A stretch of 64,000 nt of DNA, from contig JAFZLJ010000073.1 in NCBI GenBank assembly GCA_017551545.1, positions 26,584 to 90,583 on the forward strand, given 5' to 3'. The first letter of the stretch is position 1, and each line of letters begins with the position of its first letter. The stretch comes from Treponema sp. Its GTDB lineage: Bacteria; Spirochaetota; Spirochaetia; Treponematales; Treponemataceae. The notes beneath the pieces are model-generated. The model was not told where the DNA came from. It searched no databases and saw only the letters and a list, made by a program, of their open reading frames with translations. Position numbers and translations under genes: made by a program. Positions 1 to 6,766 of the stretch are shown piece after piece.

Positions 1-1
1 C

Positions 2-871
2 ATGTTTACAGATATCCAGAAGTTCTCTGGTTTTAGTGAACTTCTTACTGCCGGTCAGCTCGTTGCTTTGCTTAACTACTATCTTACAAAAATGTCAGAC
101 ATCATTATGGAAGAGCGTGGTACTGTAGATAAGTACGAAGGAGACGCTATTATTGCTCTTGTTGGTGCTCCTGTTCAGATGGATGACCATGCTCAGCGTG
201 CTTGTGCTGCTGCAATTAAGATGAAGGCTGCAGAAGACGTAATGAACCAGGAAATTGCACAGATTGCTGCCGGTGAAAAGCCTGCCGAAATGGATGAAGA
301 ACTCTACCAGGCATTTAAGATTATGGTTGAAAATAACCGTAAGCTCTTTACACGAATTGGTTTGAACTCTGGTGAAATGATTGCCGGTTATATGGGTTCA
401 GAAAACAAGAAGAACTACACTATGATGGGTAACAATGTAAACCTTGCCAGCCGTCTTGAAGGTGTAAACAAGCAGTATTCTACCGGTGGTATTATGATTA
501 GTGCCGCAACCCGTGATTTGCTTGGAGACCGCTTTGTTGTTCGTAGCCTTGACCGCGTTCGCGTAGTAAACGTTAATACTCCAATCCGTTTGTATGAACT
601 TATCTGCGAAAAAGAAGGTGCTGCTCCTGAGCTTCTTAAGTATTATGAAAACTGGGAAATTGCCCTTAAGAACTTTGAAAATAAAGAATACGAAAAGGCA
701 CTTGAACAGTTTAAGACATTGCACCAGCACAAACCTGATGACAATGTTGCTGCATACTATATCAAGATTACAGAAAACTTCTTTGTAAAAGGCAAGTATC
801 CTGTTGAATCTGATGATGTTGGTGTTGCTTATAATCCGGAAGATGGAGTATTCAAGCTGCTTCAGAAGTAA
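2..871 (+). CDS. Class III nucleotidyl cyclase, C-terminal part (5' end outside window)
   Basis: Catalytic domain of a class III adenylate/guanylate cyclase, which would make cAMP (or cGMP) from the nucleoside triphosphate. The window opens inside the gene, so any N-terminal sensor domain is not visible. The first metal-binding Asp is in FTDIQKFSGF, the second in DKYEGDAIIAL, and the transition-state Asn and Arg are in NNVNLASRLEG. The usual GDxVN is GNNVN here. After the catalytic domain, from about residue 210, comes a helical tail (NFENKEYEKALEQFKTLHQ) resembling one or two TPR repeats. The downstream channel, cyclic-nucleotide-binding protein and antiporter lie on the same strand at short spacing and suggest a shared signalling unit. 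Fold is confident; adenine versus guanine specificity is not settled. Confidence 0.85.
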   Translation: MFTDIQKFSGFSELLTAGQLVALLNYYLTKMSDIIMEERGTVDKYEGDAIIALVGAPVQMDDHAQRACAAAIKMKAAEDVMNQEIAQIAAGEKPAEMDEELYQAFKIMVENNRKLFTRIGLNSGEMIAGYMGSENKKNYTMMGNNVNLASRLEGVNKQYSTGGIMISAATRDLLGDRFVVRSLDRVRVVNVNTPIRLYELICEKEGAAPELLKYYENWEIALKNFENKEYEKALEQFKTLHQHKPDDNVAAYYIKITENFFVKGKYPVESDDVGVAYNPEDGVFKLLQK

Positions 872-879
872 CCCGCAAT

Positions 880-906
880 CGTCTTTGCGAGTACAGCGAA
901 GCAAAC
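880..906. repeat. Remnant of the CGTCATTGCGAG repeat family
   Basis: The gap between the cyclase and channel genes carries cgtctttgcgag followed by cagcgaagcaa. This matches the left arm of the dispersed palindromic repeat at 57474-57536 with a few changes. It is probably a decayed half-element. Confidence 0.35.
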
Positions 907-914
907 CATAAATT

Positions 915-2081
915 ATGAAAAAAAATTTAGGAAACAGACTAAAGAAATTTCTCAACAATGTTAAGTATGCGTTAAAAAATCCGCTTACTTATGCATGGAT
1001 TGCTCTGTTTATAGTTCTTGCCATTGCAACAGTAGTTGTTTTCAAAACAGAAACTCAAACCGAAAGCGGAATTGAAACAATGTTCGATTCCGTGTGGTTC
1101 ACTCTTGTTTCTGTAATGGCAGGATATTTTGATTATTGTGTAAAATCTGTTGGCGGTCGTATGGCTGCTCTTGTGCTTCTTGCACTTGGTATGGTTTTGC
1201 TCAGTGTTGTTACCGGTAAAATTGCATCTGTATTTATGGATATGCAGATGAAAAAAAATAAGGGACTTAATAAGATTAAGAGTATGAAAGGACACTTTTT
1301 GCTATGCGGTTGGCGTCCGGGTTTTGAAAAGATTCTGGATAGCGTTTTGAATTCTAATACGGATATCACTCCCGATATGATTGTTATGGTAAACGAAGCT
1401 CCGTCTGACCAGATTGAACAGCTTCGTTCAGAAAGCCGTTTTAAGGGCATTCAATATGTAGCAGGAGATTTTGCCGATGAAGCAACCCTTAAACGTGCAA
1501 AAATTGAAGATGCTTCGCGTGCACTTATAATCTGTGACCGTTCCAAAAAGTTTTCGGATCTTGAAATAGATTCGCGCACAGTTCTTGCTGTCCTTACAAT
1601 TGAAAATACAAATCCTGGAATTTATACTGCTGCCGAGCTTATTGACGTAAAGTTTCAGAAGCACCTTGAACTGGCCCACTGCGATGAAATCATCCTTACT
1701 CAAGATTACGAGCACAGCCTGTTGGCAACTGCTTCTTCTGGCCGTGGTTATTCAAATGTAATCCGCACCTTGATTGGTGATGATGATAAATCAGGAATCC
1801 TTATAGAAGATATTCCTGCTTCCTGGATAGACAAGCCTTATATTGATTATAAGCGTTCACTTGGCCCGAATGACGGCGTAGTGATAGGACTTCTTTTGAA
1901 TACAGGTAATTTCCACCAGCGCCGTAAGGATGCTCTTCGTGAAGCTCAGAAAAATCCTGATGTAAAGAAGATTGTAGACGAACTTAAGAAGGTAAAGCTT
2001 CTTAAAAGTAACGAGCCTGTTTTATGCCCGGCTCCAGATTTTGTTATTCCTAAGAATGCCAAGGCAATTTTTGTAAAATAG
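915..2081 (+). CDS. Two-TM ion channel with cytoplasmic RCK (TrkA-N/C) regulatory domains
   Basis: Inner-membrane channel of MthK-like layout. TM1 is about residues 26-43, the pore loop about 58-75, TM2 about 83-103, followed by a Rossmann-type RCK domain starting near residue 125 (GHFLLCGWRPGFEKIL) and a second regulatory domain. The pore segment reads WFTLVSVMAGYFDYCVKSVGGR. Canonical potassium channels have TVGYGD where this protein has MAGYFD, so the second filter glycine is replaced by Phe. Ion selectivity therefore cannot be assumed to be K+. It follows the cyclase by 43 bases and precedes a cyclic-nucleotide-binding protein. Ligand and ion are unknown. Confidence 0.8.
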   Translation: MKKNLGNRLKKFLNNVKYALKNPLTYAWIALFIVLAIATVVVFKTETQTESGIETMFDSVWFTLVSVMAGYFDYCVKSVGGRMAALVLLALGMVLLSVVTGKIASVFMDMQMKKNKGLNKIKSMKGHFLLCGWRPGFEKILDSVLNSNTDITPDMIVMVNEAPSDQIEQLRSESRFKGIQYVAGDFADEATLKRAKIEDASRALIICDRSKKFSDLEIDSRTVLAVLTIENTNPGIYTAAELIDVKFQKHLELAHCDEIILTQDYEHSLLATASSGRGYSNVIRTLIGDDDKSGILIEDIPASWIDKPYIDYKRSLGPNDGVVIGLLLNTGNFHQRRKDALREAQKNPDVKKIVDELKKVKLLKSNEPVLCPAPDFVIPKNAKAIFVK

Positions 2082-2138
2082 ATTGTCGGGTCAAGCCCGA
2101 CAATGACATGTCATTCCCGGGCTTGACCCGGGAATCTC
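2082..2138. repeat. Double palindromic repeat (GTCGGGCTTGACCCGAC type)
   Basis: Two adjacent palindromes, attgtcgggtcaagcccgacaat (2082-2104) and a related element based on cccgggcttgacccggg (about 2110-2138). The same family recurs at 3999-4136, 45134-45160 and 46548-46573. It lies between the channel gene and the cyclic-nucleotide-binding gene, and could act as a transcript-processing or termination structure. Confidence 0.85.
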
Positions 2139-2154
2139 AAATTAAGGAGTTCTA

Positions 2155-2670
2155 ATGGACAATTTTGAAACAGTATTACCAAAGCTTGTAAAAATAGAGC
2201 TTTTTTCTGACTTTGATGTAAACAATGAAAACGACCGCCGCATCTTAAAGCTTGTGTATGACAGCATGTCGGTAAAGAATTATAAAAAAGGTGACTGCAT
2301 CATCAAAGAAGGTGAGCACGGTGACGAGTTCTTCATTCTTTATTCAGGCAGTGTTAAAGTTCAGCGTAATACTCCTGCCGGTGATGTTATTGCCCTAGCA
2401 AAACTTACAAGCGAAATGAATATTTTCTTTGGAGAAACTTCTCTTATCAGCAGTGATACCCGTACTGCTACAGTTCTTGCCAGCACAGAATGCCGCTGTA
2501 TTGTTCTTTCGGGAAAACACTTCCTTGAAGTATGTGATAAGGAGCCACTGCTTGGCTACCGTGTTCTTCTTCATCTTGCAAAAAGAATGTCTCAGACAGT
2601 ACGTAATACAAACAGCGACAAGGCTACTTTATACGAAGCACTCTTCAGTGAAATAGAGGGAGACCTCTAA
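2155..2670 (+). CDS. Stand-alone cyclic nucleotide-binding domain protein
   Basis: 171-residue cytoplasmic protein made almost entirely of one CAP/CNB-type beta-roll. GEHGDEFFILYSGSVKV is the early glycine-rich part. FFGETSLISSDTRTATV is the phosphate-binding cassette, keeping the Glu that contacts the ribose and the Arg that contacts the cyclic phosphate. There is no helix-turn-helix after the roll, so it is not a Crp-type transcription factor; a regulatory subunit for the channel upstream or the transporter downstream is more likely. ATG 2155 has the site AAGGAG at 2143-2148. One base separates its stop from the next start, so translation is probably coupled. Confidence 0.85.
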   Translation: MDNFETVLPKLVKIELFSDFDVNNENDRRILKLVYDSMSVKNYKKGDCIIKEGEHGDEFFILYSGSVKVQRNTPAGDVIALAKLTSEMNIFFGETSLISSDTRTATVLASTECRCIVLSGKHFLEVCDKEPLLGYRVLLHLAKRMSQTVRNTNSDKATLYEALFSEIEGDL

Positions 2671-2671
2671 T

Positions 2672-3994
2672 ATGGGCGCCTTAAAATATATTGTTCTTGC
2701 AGTAGCTGTCCTCATGTATCTTCTTGTAATTCTTTTTCAGAACAAGAAGGTGTGGTTTACTTCTGCCACAGCTGCAGTTGTAATTATCCTTGGAATTATT
2801 TTTCCGGGCCAGATTTTTGATGGTGAAGGCCGCCTTTATGCCTTTACTCATTCGCTTTTCCAGATTATCAACTGGAATGTAATAATGATTTATCTTGGCA
2901 GCATGACTATTGCCGCCTTATTCTTGTATTCAAATGTGCCTGCCCGCATTGCAGACGGCATTATAAACAACAGTAAAAACACCGGAATTGCAATTGTTCT
3001 TATTCTTGCAATGACAGGTATTATTTCTATATTTGTAGAAAACGTAGCAACTGTTCTTGTAATGGCGCCTATTGCGCTGGCCCTTTGCAAAAAGCTTGAT
3101 AAGAATCCAACATACTTTATGATTGGTCTTGCTGTTATGTCTAACATGGAAGGAACTGCAACTTTAGTAGGCGACCCTCCAAGCATGATTTTTGCAGCAT
3201 ATGCAGGCTACAACTTTAACGACTTCTTTGTTCACCAGGGAAGACTTTCTATTTTCTTTATAATTCAGGCAGGCTTAATTGCCGGTTGTCTTTTCTTCTA
3301 TTTCTTTTTTGCAAAGCTTGGAAAGCAGAAGCTTGATGTAGAAAAAACTCAGGTAATTTCGTGGGTGCCTTTTATTCTGCTGCTTGTAATGATTTTTGGT
3401 CTTGGTGCCGTTTCATTCATAAACACAGATTTTGCATATCTTAGCGGACTATATGTTTTTGCGCTTGGCATTATTTCTGTGTTGTGGTTCCGTTTGAGCC
3501 AGAAAAAATCGGGCAGTGAAATTAAAGAACTCATAAAGGACCTTGACTGGGAAACAATTTTCTTTTTGCTTGGAATCTTTGTTGTAGTCGGTGCTATTCA
3601 GGAAGCAGGCTTACTCGAACAGTTTGCGCTTTTCCTTTCAAAAATCTGCGGTGGTTCTAAGCTTCTTGGCTTTATGATTATTCTTGTTGTTTCTGTTCTT
3701 ATAAGCGGATTTGTAGATAACGTTCCTTACATTATTGCAATGCTTCCGGTTGCAGGAACTCTCGCTTTAAACATGAACTTGAACAAAGAACTTTTTATGT
3801 TTGCACTTTTAATAGGAAGCTGCCTTGGCGGAAACCTTACTCCATTCGGGGCAAGTGCAAATGTTGTGAGCATGGGAATTGTAAAAAAAGAAGGTTATCC
3901 TATGAAGTTTACAGACTGGCTCAAGATTGCAGGACCTTTTACAATTCTTACTACAGGTGTAGCTGCCTTAGTTTTATGGGGATTATGGAATTAA
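2672..3994 (+). CDS. ArsB/P-protein-type (ion transporter superfamily) membrane antiporter
   Basis: 440-residue polytopic inner-membrane protein with about 11-12 hydrophobic segments. Family signatures are FVENVATVLVMAPIALALC, GTATLVGDPPSMIFAAYAG and the pseudo-repeat motif FVDNVPYIIAMLPVAG, the paired re-entrant motifs of the ArsB/NhaD/P-protein group. Members move arsenite, dicarboxylates or Na+/H+; the substrate here cannot be read from sequence. Its position directly after a cyclic-nucleotide-binding protein suggests that transport, possibly of Na+ or H+, is under second-messenger control. That is inference from context. Confidence 0.8.
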   Translation: MGALKYIVLAVAVLMYLLVILFQNKKVWFTSATAAVVIILGIIFPGQIFDGEGRLYAFTHSLFQIINWNVIMIYLGSMTIAALFLYSNVPARIADGIINNSKNTGIAIVLILAMTGIISIFVENVATVLVMAPIALALCKKLDKNPTYFMIGLAVMSNMEGTATLVGDPPSMIFAAYAGYNFNDFFVHQGRLSIFFIIQAGLIAGCLFFYFFFAKLGKQKLDVEKTQVISWVPFILLLVMIFGLGAVSFINTDFAYLSGLYVFALGIISVLWFRLSQKKSGSEIKELIKDLDWETIFFLLGIFVVVGAIQEAGLLEQFALFLSKICGGSKLLGFMIILVVSVLISGFVDNVPYIIAMLPVAGTLALNMNLNKELFMFALLIGSCLGGNLTPFGASANVVSMGIVKKEGYPMKFTDWLKIAGPFTILTTGVAALVLWGLWN

Positions 3995-3998
3995 TAAG

Positions 3999-4136
3999 AG
4001 ATTCCCGTGTCAAGCCCGGGAATGACGAAGGGTGTCATTGTCGGGCTTGACACGGGAATGACGAAGGGTGTCATTGTCGGGCTTGACACGGGAATGACGA
4101 AGGGTGTCATTGTCGGGCTTGACCCGACAATCTCAT
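3999..4136. repeat. Tandem palindromic repeat, 36-bp period, three copies
   Basis: The unit starting aatgacgaagggtgtcattg and ending in cttgacacggg begins at 4021, 4057 and 4093, so the period is exactly 36 bp. It is flanked by half-elements (gattcccgtgtcaagcccggg at the left, gggcttgacccgacaatctc at the right). Each unit contains an imperfect inverted repeat. It separates the antiporter gene from rsgA. Copy number is likely unstable. Confidence 0.9.
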
Positions 4137-4155
4137 AGGAGATAGAATCGGACTA

Positions 4156-5133
4156 ATGGAAGGACTCATAATTGCCGGAACAAATAATACCTTCACTGTA
4201 GAGTGTGATGATGAACTCACACGAAACTGCACTATTAAAGGTAAGGTTTTAAAATCCGACAAACAGTTTTATAATCCTCTTGCTCCCGGTGACAGAGTAA
4301 CAGTTGAACCAGATCCAATAAACGAACATAAAGGTCAGGTGCTTGGTGTACTTGAAAGAAAAAATACATTCCTGCGCTGGAACGTAAAGGGACGCTGTCC
4401 TCAGCTACTGGCATGTAATCTTGATTATCTTATTCTTGTTTGTACTCCCGATGAACCACCGTTCCGCCCACGTTTTATAGACAGGGCATTGGCACAGGCA
4501 GAGCATCAGGGAATTACACCGATTATTGTCTGCAACAAATGGGACCTTGCCGAAGAAATGCAGACAGACGGTAGAGAAGAGGAGTTCGATGCAATTGATC
4601 GCCGTCTTACAATATGGAGCGACCTTGATTACAGAGTTCTTCGTATTTCTGCAAAAACAGGCGAAGGAATGACGGAGTTTGCCCAGCTTCTTGAAAATCA
4701 TCTTAGTGCATTTGTTGGTCAATCCGGAGTTGGAAAGTCAAGCCTTATAAATGTAATGGACAATTCGTGTGTTTTAAAAACAGGCAGCCTTTCAAAAAAA
4801 TACGGTAAGGGAAGTCACACAACTACAAAAGGAACTTTGATTCACCTTACATTAAACGAAACCCTTTTTGAAGGAGTACGCGGTCTTAAGGCAGATATAA
4901 TTGATACTCCGGGAATCCGCCGCTTTGTACTTGATGATGTAGAGGCAGATGACGTTGCAATGTATTTTAAGGAGTTTGAACCTTTTATAGGAAAATGTAA
5001 ATTCGGGCTTGGATGTAAGCATCACACAGAGCCGGGTTGCGCAGTATTAGAAGCAGTGCAGAACGGCAGTATCACGCAGGAACGCTACGACAGCTGGGTA
5101 CGCATAAGTGAAGAAATAAGAACGGGGAGCTAG
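4156..5133 (+). CDS. rsgA: Ribosome small subunit biogenesis GTPase RsgA
   Basis: Circularly permuted GTPase that acts on the maturing 30S subunit. In order there is an N-terminal OB-fold (about residues 1-70), then the G4 motif NKWD, G5 SAKTGEG, G1 VGQSGVGKSSLIN, a Thr-rich G2 (HTTTKGT) and G3 DTPGIRR. The G4-G5-G1-G2-G3 order is diagnostic. A C-terminal zinc site CKFGLGCKHHTEPGCAV follows. Length (325 residues) is normal. The LuxR-type gene begins 9 bases after its stop, so they are probably co-transcribed. Confidence 0.95.
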   Translation: MEGLIIAGTNNTFTVECDDELTRNCTIKGKVLKSDKQFYNPLAPGDRVTVEPDPINEHKGQVLGVLERKNTFLRWNVKGRCPQLLACNLDYLILVCTPDEPPFRPRFIDRALAQAEHQGITPIIVCNKWDLAEEMQTDGREEEFDAIDRRLTIWSDLDYRVLRISAKTGEGMTEFAQLLENHLSAFVGQSGVGKSSLINVMDNSCVLKTGSLSKKYGKGSHTTTKGTLIHLTLNETLFEGVRGLKADIIDTPGIRRFVLDDVEADDVAMYFKEFEPFIGKCKFGLGCKHHTEPGCAVLEAVQNGSITQERYDSWVRISEEIRTGS

Positions 5134-5141
5134 GAAGACTA

Positions 5142-6527
5142 ATGCTTTCGGAAGAAGAGAGAAAACAACTTATTTCACAGTTAAACATTACCTATTGTAT
5201 TCCCGAACTTTGGAAAAACAAAGAATCCTTTTTGAATCTTACAGATGAGCAGTATAAACAGTCTTTGTATGATCTTTCGGCTGCAATTCTTTTGCGCATC
5301 ATTACTGGCGACATTGCTGCAGTTCCTCACTTATTGAATCTTTTACCTGATGTAGGCTTTGAAGATTTTATAAAGCCTATGATTCCTACAATCAGTAACA
5401 GAGACTTTTTACATTCGCTTTCCCGACTTGCATATCTTGGAGTTTCGCTTGAACCATATTACAGTACAGTTACAGGTCGTCCAAGTATTTTAAACGGCTT
5501 CCGTGATTTTTCATATTATGCTGATTTTGTTTTTAAGCATAAAGAAAAATCTCTTGATCTGCTTAAAGTTTTGTACGGTGATGATTTCAGACAGGTTTAT
5601 GATATTATTTCGGCCGAAATATACTATCAGCGGAATGAATGCTTTGATGCAATGGTACGAATCACAAGTGCTATTCCGGTTCTTGAACGAAAGAAGAGCT
5701 TTATATTTTTGATTGTTGCACTTTATCAGCAGATTACAATTCTTACTATCAACGGCGAAATTAAATCTGCAGAAATCATAATGTCGCACCTTAAAGACAG
5801 AGTAAAGGATATAAAAGGAAGCTCCTTTGAATATAATATAGATGCTATGAGTGTACGCATGGCTCTTTATGACTGCAACCTTGAATATGTAAACCAGTGG
5901 CTCGAAAAAAAGGCTCCCGATGAAAATAAAGATTTTAATCTTATGGAAACCTACGGATATTTTGTAAAGCTCAGATGCTATCTGCTTTATGATAAGCATC
6001 TTGCTTTACTCGCGCTTGCCGAACAGCTCAGGTTTTATTTTGAACTCAGCCGCCGTCATATGGATATAATTACTCTTTCCTGTATTGAAGCTATGAGCTG
6101 GTATAAGACTGGTAATAAAGAAAAGGCTTTTGTACTTGTCGACAGTTTCTTAAAGCAGGCCGAAAAATACCGCTTATACAGGATAATTGCCGACGAAGGT
6201 ATTTTGATGTTCAGGCTTCTGCAAGATTATCAGAAGGTCAGGGGAACAACACCATTCCTTTCAAAGGTTATTGGAATTACAAGACATGTTGCTGTTTTGT
6301 ATCCGAATTATCTTAATATCTCGCAGGAATCGAACACAAACTTTACAGAAATGGAAAAAGATATACTTCGTCTTCTGGAGCAGGGTAAAACTTATGATGA
6401 AATTTCTGAGGTTTTCTTTATTTCTGTAAATACAGTGCGCTATCATATTAAAAAAATCTATCCAAAGCTTGATGTTTCTTCGGCTTCGCAGGCTGTTTTT
6501 AAGGCAAAAAAGATAGGTCTTATTTAA
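5142..6527 (+). CDS. LuxR-type helix-turn-helix regulator with a long helical N-terminal region
   Basis: 461 residues. The last ~62 form a LuxR/GerE DNA-binding domain: EMEKDILRLLEQGKTYDEIS, then FISVNTVRYHIKKIYPKLDV. The first ~390 residues are mostly helical, with TPR-like spacing (for example IAEEGIL and KTGNKEKAFVLVDSFL), but I recognise no receiver or ligand domain. It has the shape of the C-terminal part of a MalT-type protein without the ATPase. Targets are unknown. Immediately downstream lies a strong promoter and a terminator (6559-6730). Confidence 0.75.
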   Translation: MLSEEERKQLISQLNITYCIPELWKNKESFLNLTDEQYKQSLYDLSAAILLRIITGDIAAVPHLLNLLPDVGFEDFIKPMIPTISNRDFLHSLSRLAYLGVSLEPYYSTVTGRPSILNGFRDFSYYADFVFKHKEKSLDLLKVLYGDDFRQVYDIISAEIYYQRNECFDAMVRITSAIPVLERKKSFIFLIVALYQQITILTINGEIKSAEIIMSHLKDRVKDIKGSSFEYNIDAMSVRMALYDCNLEYVNQWLEKKAPDENKDFNLMETYGYFVKLRCYLLYDKHLALLALAEQLRFYFELSRRHMDIITLSCIEAMSWYKTGNKEKAFVLVDSFLKQAEKYRLYRIIADEGILMFRLLQDYQKVRGTTPFLSKVIGITRHVAVLYPNYLNISQESNTNFTEMEKDILRLLEQGKTYDEISEVFFISVNTVRYHIKKIYPKLDVSSASQAVFKAKKIGLI

Positions 6528-6558
6528 TAATTTTATAAAAAACTACATTTTCATGTAG

Positions 6559-6586
6559 TGGACATTTAAAAATATGTGTGTATAAT
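6559..6586 (+). promoter_or_regulatory. Promoter TGGACA-16-TATAAT
   Basis: TGGACA at 6559-6564 and TATAAT at 6581-6586 with a 16-base spacer, inside the luxR-mutS2 gap. A small hairpin (ctacat/atgtag, 6543-6558) precedes it. It would drive the candidate RNA 6593-6730. Confidence 0.6.
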
Positions 6587-6592
6587 ACTACA

Positions 6593-6730
6593 TAGATAAA
6601 AAAAGTTGTTCCGATAAAAGTAATTTAATAAGACAATATTCAACTACATACTACTAGTTGTACTGGATATCGGAGTAAAAAAAAACTATTTATTTGAGAC
6701 CGTCCCGGAGAGTGCGGTCTCTTTTTTTTT
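6593..6730 (+). ncRNA. Candidate small RNA or leader, promoter to terminator without an ORF
   Basis: About 138 bases lie between a consensus-like promoter and a Rho-independent terminator, with no credible reading frame. Predicted stems are tccgata (6610-6616) with tatcgga (6668-6674), an inner hairpin caacta (6641-6646) with tagttg (6655-6660), and the terminator stem 6696-6721. The mutS2 gene has its own promoter after the terminator, so this RNA probably ends before mutS2. No known family was recognised. Confidence 0.4.
6696..6730 (+). terminator. Rho-independent terminator
   Basis: Stem gagaccg (6696-6702) pairs with cggtctc (6715-6721), a 12-base loop, then nine T residues. Confidence 0.85.
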
Positions 6731-6731
6731 C

Positions 6732-6760
6732 TTTACAAAAAAATCATTTTTCTGTAAATT
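6732..6760 (+). promoter_or_regulatory. mutS2 promoter, probably giving a leaderless mRNA
   Basis: TTTACA (6732-6737), 17 bases, TAAATT (6755-6760), then six bases to the ATG at 6767. There is no Shine-Dalgarno sequence. Initiation about 7 bases after the -10 box would start the RNA at the A of the ATG. Confidence 0.55.
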
Positions 6761-6766
6761 CATCCT

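Noticed and set aside
4021..4128. CRISPR-like array (36-bp period)
   Set aside because: The whole unit repeats, with no variable spacers and no cas genes; it belongs to a palindromic repeat family found elsewhere in the window.
6596..6700. A fourth copy of the GGA/GGGA leader element (tatcggag near 6668)
   Set aside because: The stem tccgata/tatcgga is present, but there is no GGGA partner loop and no second stem of the right kind.
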